Assembly (NCBI GenBank): GCA_002803225.1
Contig: NXFV01000531.1
Span: 1-64,000, forward strand
Length of the DNA: 64,000 bases
Source: Gamarada debralockiae
Lineage: Eukaryota > Ascomycota > Leotiomycetes > Helotiales > Hyphodiscaceae
Direction: 5' to 3'
Below, one piece after another: positions 24,039 through 35,910 of the stretch (its first letter is position 1; the number at the start of each line of letters is the position of its first letter). The notes beneath the pieces were generated by a model. The model was not told the origin of the DNA, ran no database searches, and saw nothing but the letters and a program-made list of their open reading frames with translations. The position numbers were made by a program, and so were the translations under genes.

Positions 24039-24526
24039 GAGGAGAAGAATTTATAGAAGAAATGTATCATATGTGCTCTATCTAATCAGATCCTCCACCA
24101 TCTAATCAATCAATCTGATGGCCTTTTTACCGTTTCAAAATACGGCACAGCAAACCCTTCGCGACGACGCCTCTGTCCGTTCACAATTGCACCCACATGG
24201 GATCAACGCCATCCAGCTCTATTTTACCTCACTGGACCCATCGGAACGAATAGAAAATGAGGATAACCCTTTCCGACATGGACCTCTATGTGGCCAAGTG
24301 GGACCCATTTTCGCAACCCCCCGCGACGAACCTTCGCCTTTGGACAGTCCGATCCTGGCAAGATCTGATAAAGACCTGACTTTTCACCTTTTCACCTTCC
24401 AAAAATAATCTCGTGGTTTTAAATTCGCCATCTTGATCAAGATCTCGCTTCGTCTCCCTTCGAGCCTCGACCTTCCTTCTTCAACAACAGCACAACATTT
24501 GGTTTACACCAAATAGAACTCGAGGG
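24039..24526 (+). promoter_or_regulatory. Siderophore-transporter promoter with SreA-type GATA site
   Basis: ATCTGATAA stands at 24363-24371, 156 bp before the transporter ATG. It is the extended GATA consensus (ATCWGATAA) used by the iron repressors SreA/Urbs1 in ascomycetes and Ustilago. Looser GATCA/AATCAGAT words lie around 24085-24115. The repressor itself is not in the window. Confidence 0.6.
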
Positions 24527-26526
24527 ATGAAATTCTTCGGCATTCGCTCGAGCAACAAGCTCGCCCAAGATGTTGCCGTTGGCTCTGCCCCCGACGCAAC
24601 TGATTCCGACCATGCGGGCGAGAAACAAATCACTTCCACTAACTACGATCAATCGGTTTCCATTGATGAGAAGCCAAGTCCCGATGTTCAGGCAGGTGTC
24701 AAGAAAGTTGAGGCTGTTACTTTGACTTGGACCAAGAACGAGTTGATCTTTGCTTATGCTTGGTGAGTAACCATATCTTGTCTGATCTGCTATCAACATC
24801 TGTGATCTATGGAGGCTGATTTTGGGCGTTTGACAGTATCTTCTTAGTGTTCTTCGTCGTCTCCATGCAACAGCAGATCCAGTTCAACTTGCAGTACTAT
24901 GTTACTTCTTCCTTCATGTTGCTCCCTCTCACGGGTACTACCTCCATCCTGTCCTCTGTCATTGGCGGCGCAATCAAGCTTCCTACTGCTAAGTTTGTTG
25001 ATCTTATCGGTCGTGCTGAGGGTTTCTCGGTTATGACTGCCTTCGCTACTCTGGGTATGTCGAAATTGCCTCAGATTCAAGGATAGATTACTGACAAGAC
25101 CAGGTCTTGTTATGATGGCTGCTTGCGAGAATGTCGAGACTTTTGCTGCTGCTCAGGTCTTCTACTGGGTTGGCTTCAATGGCATGGCTTATGTTCTTGA
25201 TGTCTTCATGGCCGACACTTCAAGCTTGAGGAACCGAGCTTTGGTTTTCGCCTTCTCTACCACTCCGTACATCGCCACCACCTTCATTGGTCCTCGCGCT
25301 GCTCAATCCTTCCTCGAGACAAGTGGCTGGCACTGGGGCTACGGCGTCTTCACAATCATCACCCCCGTTATTGCCATGCCAATTCTCGCTGTATTTTGGC
25401 GCAATCAGAACAAGGCCATCAAGAGAGGTATTCTGGTCAAAGAGAAGAGTGGACGAACTTTCGGAGAGAATGTCTCTTACTACTTCTGGGAGTTTGATGG
25501 TATACCTAACCGCTCTCAATTGTTGAGGTTCCAGCTGACCAGGCTGCAATAGTGATCGGCCTCCTTCTCATCATCGGAGCTTTCTCCTTGATTCTCCTTC
25601 CAGTCTCGCTCGCGAACTACCAGACCAAAGGCTGGGGATCTGCTACCGTCATTGCAATGCTGGTAGTCGGAGCCGTTTGCCTCATTGGCTTTCCCATCTA
25701 CGAGAAGTTTTGGTCCCGCAAGTCATTCATCCCCTTTTACCTGCTCACCGACCGATCCGTTGTTGGCGCTTGCTTATTGGCTTCGTTCCTCTTCATCTCC
25801 TTCTAGTAAGTTTCCACTCACCTCGCAAAACACCGACTAACAGCCATCAGCATCTGGGACTCAACCTTCTACAACTACCTGCAAGCCGTCCACGGTCTCT
25901 CTGTCACAGACACCGGCTACGTAACCAACATCTACAGCATCGGCTCCTGCTTCTGGTCCGTGATCCTCGCAGTCCTAATCCGCAAACTCGGCCGCTTCAA
26001 ATGGCTCGCCATATCCATGCTATGTCTCGAAATTCTCGGCGTCGGCCTCATGATCCATTTCCGCCAGCCAGACCAAGGAATCGGCTACGTCGTCATGTGC
26101 CAGATCTTCATTGCCTTCGGTGGCGGCTCCCTCATTATCTGCGAGGAAATGGCCGTCATGGCTGCTGCACCACACGAGAATGTCGCTTCTATGCTTGCGC
26201 TTATTGGAGTCTTCTCTTCCATCGGCGGCGCGATCGGTCAAGCTATCTCGGCGGCGATCTATACCAAGAAATTCCCTGAGGCTCTCAACTACGCTTTGCC
26301 TGGCAACATGACTTTGAACGCTGAACTGTATGGCTCGCTTCCCACGCAGTTGCTGTACCCGATCGGCACACCAGAGCGTACGGCGGTCATCTATGCGTAT
26401 GGACAAGCTCAGTGGTATCTCACCATCGCATCCACATGTTTCCTTGTCCCGTGCTTCTTTTTTATTGCAATGTGGCAGGACTTCAAGGTCAAGGAGTTGA
26501 GACAGGTTAAGGGTCGCGTTGCTTAA
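24527..26526 (+). CDS. Siderophore-iron MFS transporter (MirB/Sit1 family)
   Basis: Five exons: 24527-24762, 24837-25054, 25104-25499, 25553-25805 and 25851-26526; 592 aa, the usual length. It imports ferric siderophores by proton symport at the plasma or vesicle membrane. After a hydrophilic N-terminus of about 70 residues, helix 1 spans intron 1. It is followed by QQQIQFNLQYYVTSSF, then the family mark KLPTAKFVDLIGRAEGF after helix 2. Later come YVLDVFMADTSSLRNRAL, FIGPRAAQSFLE and GWHWGYGVF. The C-terminal half holds QGIGYVVMCQIFIAFGGGSL, EEMAVMAAAPHENVASMLAL and the long extracellular loop with the GNMTLNAELYGSLPTQLLYP segment typical of this family. The ligand siderophore is not predictable. 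The upstream SreA-type sites support iron repression. Confidence 0.92.
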
Positions 26527-28165
26527 GCTTGTTATCCATACAACATATGGGATGGGAAAATGGAAGGCTGTGTATATACTCTTCACAGAGCTCTGTATTT
26601 GTGGTCCGATAGGGTTTACAGCTGTAACTTTTTACCAGAGGTACGACCGTGGTTGTAGTTGCATTTTGCAAAGGGAAATACGTTCTTGTTGCTAGCCAGC
26701 GGGAGGGGTTTCATTTATAGTAGATTCGCTCAATTGAGAAAGAATCTTGAATTTTCAAACGTTGGTCTTTTGTGAATGAGTGCATTACAAGAATATTCAC
26801 CAAGCATGCAAATGCCATGCCCAGAAGAAACAGTGAATTTGGTAGTTTTCTTATCCTAGCACGTTGTCCCAAGAAAGAAGGGAAGGGAGGGGGTGATTCT
26901 GCCGACGAGAATGGAAGGTGGTGAACCAAATCCACCCGCGTGTCATCGCAATCAACTTTCCTTTTGTCCTTTATTTCGCGGCGACTTCAGAATGTGTCCT
27001 GTATTACCATCTCAATTCATTAAACACGCATCAGTAGTTTTTTACACATTCTTATTTTCACGAACTATCTGTGCCTCATGCAGCCATGCAGTGGCACAAC
27101 GTTACACAACATGGATCTCCTTTGCTGCTCCAATAATCCGAAAGATGACTGTCTCCGAGTTATTTACCATTGCATCTTCTCGCCCAAAGCTCAGCATTGG
27201 TGACCCTTGACGCCAAAACGGATAACGGATCCTTTCTGGCATTCTCCGCTCTGTCATCCCTCACATCAAGCTCTACCTGCTCCCTCATATTCATCTGACA
27301 TCGATACCCAAAAACCCCTCTGCACGGGCACGAAATTGTCTCTCAGGGCGCTCATTTCCCCTCTCGTTCACACTCATCTATGGAATGCGACCCGCATCCG
27401 AGAACCGAAGGCCTCATGCGGGGCACGCGTTTGGGAAAGGCAGGGCCCGGAACAGACCTTGCAGTGAAACGCGAGGATCAAGCGGCTGATTTATGAACCG
27501 GTTCATGGGGATGCGTTCGGGCTCGGAACAAATCATGCGGTGAGACGCAAGGACAAGGCGTCTGAGCTAAGAGCGGCTTCCCTCATGGAACGTAGAGGGA
27601 AATTGAAAGAACGGACAGTCGATGTCGTGGAAATGGGAGCGGAACTGGAGCGAAGATGGAGAGGCGTGAAAGTGGAGGGCGGTGAAGTAGCGACGAAAGG
27701 AACGATGGCGGAAGAGGGAGGAGAGAAAACGGCGGAGTTGAAAGCGAGGAAGGATTCGAGGAAGATGCTGGAGACGGGCTGAGGAAGCCATCCCTTCGGA
27801 TTGTCTCAGCACTTTGACCTTCCAGCTTTCTTCGCGAGATACCCTCACTCTTCTGGCTTTCCGTTACGCCAAATAAAGCCGCGGTCCATTGATCCCAAGT
27901 AGGTCATCAGATTATGACGCTGCTTTCTCAATCTCGAGGATATGCAGCAATCCTACAAAATAGTGGCGAGTAGAGGTCAATATTACTTGCCACTGAGCTG
28001 CAGGCTGTACATATACGGCGACACGTTCCACGAGGTCTTCGTGGTTTTCGTGGCTTACCGGCCCTTCGGGGTGAACTTGGGGTCTACGTAGCGGTCTTCT
28101 GGTAATCGTCAGCCTGTTTGACCGGTGGTGCGCTTCGAAATAAGCTTTCTTGCATGAGCTCACAA
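26527..28165. other. Intergenic, no supported gene
   Basis: Short frames such as 27540-27782 (charged, low-complexity) and its opposite-strand mirror have no family character. An opposite-strand stretch near 28030-28110 contains a short protein-like string (YVDPKFTPKGR), but it is broken by stops. Confidence 0.35.
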
Positions 28166-28559
28166 TTCCTCCACCGCCTACCGTCGAGGAAATGCGGCTC
28201 GGTTTGCAGAGTCGACGAGGGTCTACGAAAGGATCACAGATGACATTGCAACACACGCATTCTTTCTCCAGCAAGCGACGTTACATGGAAGTCTCCATCC
28301 TTTCGGTCCTTTGGAAGAAAAGGAAGCAGCATTCCTCATCCATCAAACAAGCGGTGAAGACGTGGCAGCTCAGGAGATATATGACAAATTGCAGGTTGTT
28401 GGGCTGGAAGATCGGGATGGTTACGATATCACCGAGAAATATCCGCAGAGACAGGACAGGGCCTTCCTTCCCAAGTACCTTCATCTAGATGGAATCCCGA
28501 AGGACTCGTTCGAGTCCATGAGGCAATACCAGAATCCATACGACAAGATTGTGCAATGA
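28166..28559 (+). pseudogene. Gene 3' fragment, unknown
   Basis: A continuous plus-strand frame of about 130 codons reads like a soluble protein (RFAESTRVYERITDDIATH, EIYDKLQVVGLEDRDGYD, FLPKYLHLDGIPKDSFES) and ends at TGA 28559. The frame closes upstream at a TGA near 28155 with no ATG or clear acceptor supplying a start. It is either the last exon of a gene whose first exons I could not find or a truncated relic. The family is not recognised. Confidence 0.3.
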
Positions 28560-29870
28560 GTTTTAGCCAGTGCTATCAGCTGTGGATGCAATCGCTCTTA
28601 TCTGCCAAAATTGAATGCCACGCTATTATCAGGGTCGCGGCAGGCGCTGCATGCCACACTTCAACTACAACCGTCTCTACAGGCTGCCACCCAGCCTGCC
28701 CTCTTTTCAACGTCTTTTCAGAGCTTTATTCAGAATGCCATCCTCATCAGCTGAAGCTGCAATGAAATTTTGATTGCGTGTGAGGATTTGATATATTTGC
28801 CTACTGCTCGACATGTGAATTGAACATCGAAAGAAGTATTGATCTTCTTGTGTTCGGATCACGAAGGAGTATTTCATTTCAGAGTGCAGGTAGCATTAAT
28901 TAGCGAGTGAGCGGGTCCTGCCGATGTTGCAGTGGCACATATTCTTCGGAAGCCCCAAGAGTCGGTGATGCGACCCGATAAACCATGTTGTCCTCATACT
29001 TCCCCAGATGATCGTTCCAATTGCAGTCGGTTCAAGTTTCCAGAAAGGAGCCTCTAGCCGCTCAAATGTCAGATATGGACTATAACTGAGCTCCTGAATG
29101 ACTAGCCCGGGTCAATATCCCTCCATCCCCACTTGTACCGAAGCCGAACGCCGTTGGCAGTCTCCAACACTTGCCGCATGTGGCATTCACGTGCGAAACC
29201 CCTCTATCTGCTGAAGCCAGCGATGGAAGTTCTCCATCCCAATGTCCTTGGAGATTAAAGTCACTTATATATAATCGTCTTCATATGGAGATAATTCCTT
29301 ATGAGTGTCATAGATATATCGTAATTTCCGAGTTCCCTGTTGGGAAGGCCGCGGGGCGCGGAGTGGCTTCCCATGCAACATCTAAGATTCAGTGACGGGC
29401 CTAAACCTCTGCCTCAAGATTTCGCTTATTTATCAATGCAAAGAACAAAGATCACCGAGAATACGGTTGGAAAGAGATCACGGTGTCGCGTGAGTGCTCC
29501 AAGCTTGTTGTGGTTGTCGGGGTTCAAAGTATGCCCGAAGTAGTACATTCCCGAATTGCCTAACCGAGTCCAGTCAGCCGAACCCCTGAACATCACCGGG
29601 GCTAAAAGGGAAGGGATCTAGCAATTTCAAATCTCAGTACCTTCAAACTTATTGGATAACGTGAGGATGGAATCGAGATCTATATGGACTTCAAGATCGA
29701 GATCAAGATTGAGATCGACTGGTCCTTTTGATAACTTGTGACAGGAAATGTTCCCTTAGATGATTAGCACCCGGCTTCCGTAAAACTGGGAGAGTCAACA
29801 TCTACCGGAGCTATATGGTCTCTCTCCAGTCGAATCTGCCATTTCAGCGGCTGTCAAAACTTGGAGGCTC
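28560..29870. other. Intergenic / promoter of the FAS-like gene
   Basis: No coding pattern. Around 29670-29720 there is a run of loosely repeated GAGATC/AAGATC words. I see nothing else definite. Confidence 0.35.
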
Positions 29871-29947
29871 ATGATTGTCAAAATTTGTAATCCCTCCCGA
29901 TGAAACTCAGAGAAATTCAAGAATATCGCTGATGACGTCGATATGAG

Positions 29948-32900
29948 GTGACCGATACAGTTCCTTCATATCGATCGAGCAGACTCCAAGAAGGTTTTGA
30001 TATTTCATTCAATCTGGCCCCAGCCTCGATACAAATATTACTTCACGAAGCAAGAGAAACTTTCAACACTCCCAAACAATCACACACAAGGTCCCACTAT
30101 CCAAAGATGCCTCCTCGATCCAGCCTTCCTCCACGATCCCCATCGTCGGTGACGACAGCCACTCAGTCATCCCATTCATCTACTGCAACGCCTTCATCGG
30201 TATTCTCCAGCACTACCACGACAAGTCTCCTCTCACAGGTTGACTCTATTCTCACAAAGAGCCAGGGACTCTTGAATAGGTTTGAACTCACTGTCTCCTA
30301 TGAGGATGTGAGATGGGATCTCCTTGTATCTCCAGAGGAGAAGAGGATCATCACCCCTCATGTTGAAACCTTCCCAACCTCCCTTGGCCCTGACAGGTCC
30401 AAGGAGAAAGGAATATCCTCCCCCATCACTCTCGCATCATCCTTCTTGGAATACCTCTTGGGAGAAGGCATTCCAAATGAGGTTCTTCAGATAGTCTTGA
30501 TCTATTTTGAAAGAGACTTCCTCTCCGCCGATGTTGACATCCACAGCCACGCTCTAAGCTTGGAGGCTGAAACCCAAGGCGCCCAGGTCAACTTACTGAA
30601 GACCTACCATGCCGCTCTCAGAGCATGCAAGAAGCAGGGTGTTCCATCTAAATCTGCTTTATTTCAGGCAGCTCATAATGGAGAAGCTCACTTGTACGCT
30701 GTATTTGGAGGACAGGGAGTCGGTAACATGACATGTCTGAAGGATCTGGGCTATCTCTACTCCATTTATAGAGTCCACCTGGATGACCTGATTGATGTGG
30801 CGTCCAGCACGTTGACTCGACTTACATCAACACCAACAACGGCCAAATTTTACGAGGCCCAAGGATTCGACATCAAGAAATGGATGAAGAAACCAAAGAC
30901 CATGCCCACCCCGGCATACTTTGCACCAGCACCTTTGAGCTTTCCCATCATTGGACTGCTCAGTTTTGCACACTTCGTCGTTGCTTGCAAGACGATGGGA
31001 AAGCACCCGGGAGAAGTCCGAGACTCGCTTCGTGGGCTGTCTGGACACTCTCAAGGAATAATTATTGCTGCCGCGATTGCCCGATCCGGTTCTTGGGCAG
31101 AGTTCTACGATTCCGCAGCATTGGTTTTGGAGATGTTGTTCTGGATCGGATTTGAAAGTCACCATGCAGCTCCAGCTACGATACTGACTCCGGCAGAGAA
31201 CAAGGACTCCATCGTCTCTGGCGAAGGACCACCATCTCCCATGCTCGGCGTTCGAGGATTGGATCGACCCACACTTCAAAGTTTCATCGATGAGACAAAT
31301 CATCATGTCCCTCAAACTCAGCACATCTATATGGCTCTGGTCAACTCCAGAGACAACATGGTTGTGTCTGGACCTCACAAGACATTGAGGAATCTCAACC
31401 TCCGATTGCGAAAGATCAAGGCAGACGACAAGCTCGACCAATCCCACATTCCCTATAAACAACGAAAAACAGTTCTGCTGAATCGCTTCCTACCCATCTC
31501 CGCACCATTCCACAGCCCCCACCTCAACGAGGCTGTGGCTCGAGTCATGAAAGCTCTCCAACTTCGGTCTTTCACCGGAAACGATCTTCGCGCTCCAGTG
31601 TATCACACCCTGACTGGAGAAGATCTCAGACTGAAGGGCTCAGAGGATGTGATGGAGAGCCTTGTCAGAATGATCATGACGGATGTTGTTGAATGGCCAA
31701 AGACGTCGTCCTCTCTCTCAGACGCTACGCACATTTTGGACTTCGGCCCAGGGAAAATCGGTATGCTGCAGAACCAATTGACGGACGGCACGGGAGTCCG
31801 CAACATCATTGCTTCGGATCTCACATCCGTTGCAGAAGGTGTCGGTAGCAAGGAGGAGTTGTTCCAGTCCACCTTGCGCCAATTGCCTCAAAATTGGGGA
31901 GATCTGTATAGTCCAAGACTGGCAAAGGATGTGGATGGAGAAATGAAGCTCGACACAAAGATGACCAGGCTTTTTGGGACGCCTCCTGTTATGGTTGCTG
32001 GCATGACTCCGACTACTGTCCCGTGGGACTTTGTGTCTGCAGTCATGAACGCTGGTTATCACGTGGAGCTCGCAGGCGGTGGCTATTGGGATCCAAAGCA
32101 CTTGGAGCAAGCTGTTTCCAACATCGCCAAGAGCGTCCCAGCCAACCGTGGCATTACCGTCAACTGCGTGTACTTGAACCCCGAGGGATTGTCAGCCCAA
32201 GTTGCTTCCATCCGGCAAATCATCCAGAATGGTCTCCCTGTTGAAGGTCTGACGATGGGTGCGAAGATCCCGCCACCAGAGATCGTCAAGGAAATGATCG
32301 AAACTGTTGGGCTGAAGCACATCTCTTTCAAGCCAAAGTCATACACAGCAATCTTAGAAGTCTTGAAGATCGCAAAGTCCCACCCGGATTTTACTTTCGG
32401 TCTCCAATGGATTGGTGGAAGGTCCGGCGGTCACCATTCGTACGAGGATTTCCATGGTCCGATTCTCAAGGCTTATGGCCAAGTTCGGGAATGCTCAAAC
32501 GTCGTTCTCATTGCTGGAAGTGGGTTTGGTGGCGCCGAAGACACCTATCCTTACATCACTGGTGAATGGTCCGAAGCTTTGGGATATCCACTAATGCCCT
32601 TCGACGGTGTGCTCCTTGGAAGCCGAATGATGATATCCAAGGAATCCCATCTTTCCACAGCAGCCAAGAACTTGATCGCTCTGGCGGAAGGAACCACTGA
32701 TGATGAGTGGTGTCATTCTTTCGATGAAGCCGCTGGAGGTGTTATTACGGTTAACAACGAGATGGGAGGACCTATCCACAAACTGGCCACCCGAGGTGTT
32801 TTACTCTGGCATTATCTCGACAAGAAGATCTTCACCATCAAGGATCAAACGGAACGCGTTGCCGAACTAAAGAAAAACCGTAGCGATATCATTGAGAGGC

Positions 32901-35900
32901 TCAACAGAGACTTCCAAAAGCCATGGTTTGCAGTCGACTGGTCGGGAAAAAATGTTGAACTCGAAGACATGACTTATCTCGAGGTGCTTCACCGACTGGT
33001 AACTGTGATGTACGTTCGACATGAGCAAAGATGGATCGACCCATCGTACAAGAAGTTCGTCGAGGACTTCACCGCTCGCGCTCTCGACCGATTGGTTATG
33101 CTATCTCCTTTCGCTCAAGAACTCAACCTTTCTGACCCATTCAACTTCTTGGACGACTTCTTCTGCTGCTATCCTACCGCCGAAACCGAGACTCTCAATA
33201 CTGAAGATGTCGAGTTCTTTATCCAACTTTGCAAGCGCGTCACTCAGAAACCAATTAACTTCATTCCACGATTGGACGAGAATTTCGAGACTTGGTTCAA
33301 GACAGACTCCTTGTGGCAAGCGGAAGACGTTGAGGCTGTCGTGGACCAAGACATCCAGAGGACCTGCATCATTCACGGGCCTGTGGCTGCACAATACTCG
33401 AAGCAAGTGGATGAGCCATGCAAGGAAATTCTGGACGGAATCGCCAATGCGTACGTCGACAGACTCTGTGAGGAGATCAATTCGACGACAAGTGATGTCC
33501 CAATCAGCATGAAGGAAAGTATCATTATCCCTACACAAGATCTGGACGACGTGATCATCCAGGACTTCCCAGATAAGAGAGTCTACACATTCTCTGGATC
33601 AGGTACCATTCCTGATGTTCCGTGGCTCATTGCTCACCTCTCGAAGAACCGTCCTGGGTGGGCGCAGGCCTGTCTGGGAGACAAGTCACTCATCGAAAGC
33701 CAACGTCGAACAAGGAATCCGATAAAGGCGGCATTTAAGCCACGACCTGGAGACATGGTGACTGTGATATATGGCAATGGTGATGCGATATCCTCTGTCA
33801 GTCTTGCAACACCATATGGGAGTTCAGAAGCTTTCAGAACGTCGCTCCTATTGAGCAGCCCCGATGAGAAGAACGTCAACGTCAAACTCTTCGAACCCAA
33901 CCCTAGAGGTGGAGAAGACATTGCTCTCGAGTTTAAATTCGAATACGCTTCCGAGAAGGCTTCTTACAAACTCAAAGAGAACACTCTCGGGCGCAACGAA
34001 AGGATCCGAATGTTCTACGTCAATCTCTGGCTTGGCCACTACCCCGCTTCTCTCGCCAAAGCTGGACTACACGACAAATTCACAGCCGGAAAGGTCGCAC
34101 TGTCCGGCAAAATGGTCCAAGACTTCTTGACTGTTATCGGAAACGGCACTCCTAGTCTCAGCTCCCATGAACCACTCGAGGATAACTGCGTCCCGCTCGA
34201 CCTCTGCAATGTCGTGGCATGGGACGCTTTGGTACAGCCTCTTCTCATTCCAGCTTTGGATGGCGACAGACTTCGAATCCTTCACCGCAGCAACGAGCTC
34301 GAGTACTATCCTGGAGCAGAGCCAATCCGAGTTGGAGATGTCCTTGAAACCATTTCACACATCGAAGCAATCACCATACTCTCAACCGGAAAGTTGGTCG
34401 AAGTCGTCGCCGATATTCGAAGAAGCGACATACCTGTCGTCAAGGTTACTGCATCATTCCTCATTCTTGGTTCCTTCTCAGAGTCCTTCCAAAACTACGA
34501 GAATACATTTAAGACAACCAAGGAGCCGGAAATGGAAATCGACATCTCATCCGAAGGCATCCAAGAGTTGCTTCTCGGAAGAAAGTGGCTCGAGGTGGAA
34601 GGCGAACCCGAACTCGTTGGCAGCAGAGCCGTGTTCCGCCTCAAATCTCAAGCAACATTCAACAATTCAGGCACATTTTCGAGTCTCCAAGTCACTGGCC
34701 ACGCATATATCAAGAACGAAGCCGGGATCATGATCAAGCTAGGTGACGTGTACTACCAGACTGGACCTAGCAACGAGAATCCCGTCATGGATTTCCTCAA
34801 CCGCTATGGAACTCCAACAACTGAGTCCCAGCCTCTGAAGAACCCTGTCTGGAAAGGTAACTCGTCTTGGAAGATCCGCACACCTGCCAACAACGGACCT
34901 TATGCTCGTGTCTCAAAAGATACGAATCCCATCCACACCTCCTCCGTTTTCGCATCATATGCCAACCTTCCTGGTACCGTCACTCACGGCATGTACACTT
35001 CCGCCGCAGTCCGACGACTCATTGAAAAGTCCGCAGCAGATGCGAAATCAGCCCGGTTCAGGCGCTACGCTGCCAGCTTCGATGGAATGGTATTCCCTGG
35101 AGACGAGCTCCATGTCGAAATGCAGCACGTAGCTATGATTGATGATCGAATGGTGCTGAAGATTCAAGCATATAATGATCAGACTAACGAGAAAGTCCTC
35201 GATGCAGAGGCAGAAATCGAGCATCCGCTTGATGGCGAAGAACAGGCGGACATTTCGCTCGTTGCGGTGGATACTTCGAAGTTGGGACAAGGTAACTCAC
35301 CCATCCCCTCCCATCCTCATCAAATACTAACGAAATATAGAATTCAAGCAAGAGTACCTCCAAAAAGTGATCAGCATCATCATCAAAGAAACCGACGCTG
35401 CGCTTAAAGTCTTCAATTATAACATCGAAGAGCACCAATTCGTGTGCGCTGGCAACGTACGCCTCTTTCCCCTTCGCTCTGATGATATATAGGGCTAATA
35501 CGAAACAGCTCCGCGCCCTCTGGGTCCTAACACTCGTCCTCAACGAGCTAGCGCAGGACCACCACCATCTAGCTCTCCAACCTCGAGGTCTCCTCCGCTC
35601 AATCCGAAAACACGTCTCGAAACTCCCTCCTTCATCCTCACGCATCAAGCTCGAGCGCGGCATCGCGAGCATTCCTATCACTATAGATGGAAGGGAAAGT
35701 AGTGAGGGTGGAGTCGAGATGGAGTATGTGGAAGAGGTGCTTAGGGTTATGAGTAGAGAGAAGGAGTCGGGCAGTAAGGCGCTGCATAATATTGCTGAGG
35801 GGGACGAGACGCCTGGTACAATGATGCCGCGATGGACGCCTACTGGGGAGACCCCTATGGGAGAGACGCTTGGGTGGACGCCGTTGGAGGAGAAGAGTGA

Positions 35901-35910
35901 GAGGTTTTGA
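29948..35910 (+). CDS. FAS beta-type subunit with catalytic MPT region missing
   Basis: Main exon to 35291, then 35341-35456 and 35509-35910; about 1,950 aa. Domain order is that of the yeast-type FAS beta chain. The acetyltransferase has GLSGHSQG (active Ser codon 31049-31051) and PISAPFHS. The enoyl reductase has PVMVAGMTPTTVP, GGRSGGHHSYEDFHGP, AGSGFGGAEDTYPYITGEW and FAVDW. The dehydratase has ARVSKDTNPIHTS and GTVTHGM. The malonyl/palmitoyl transferase is cut down. Directly after AEAEIEHP the frame passes through a 49-nt intron into VFNYNIEEHQFVCAGNLRAL, a late MPT segment. The family's GQGSQ entry, GHSLGEY serine loop and C-terminal VPFHS histidine are all absent. The tail (TPTGETPMGETLGWTP) is unlike the family. 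Homology begins at or before 29960 without an ATG in frame. A 16-nt first exon at 29871-29886 spliced to 29961 would supply MIVKI. No alpha subunit is nearby. Confidence 0.82.

Noticed and set aside
27540..27848. Charged plus-strand frame and its complement
   Set aside because: Low-complexity purine-rich strand opens frames on both strands; neither looks like a protein.
29943..29953. ATG at 29943 as start of the FAS-like gene
   Set aside because: It runs into TGA two codons later; the frame carrying FAS homology has no ATG there.
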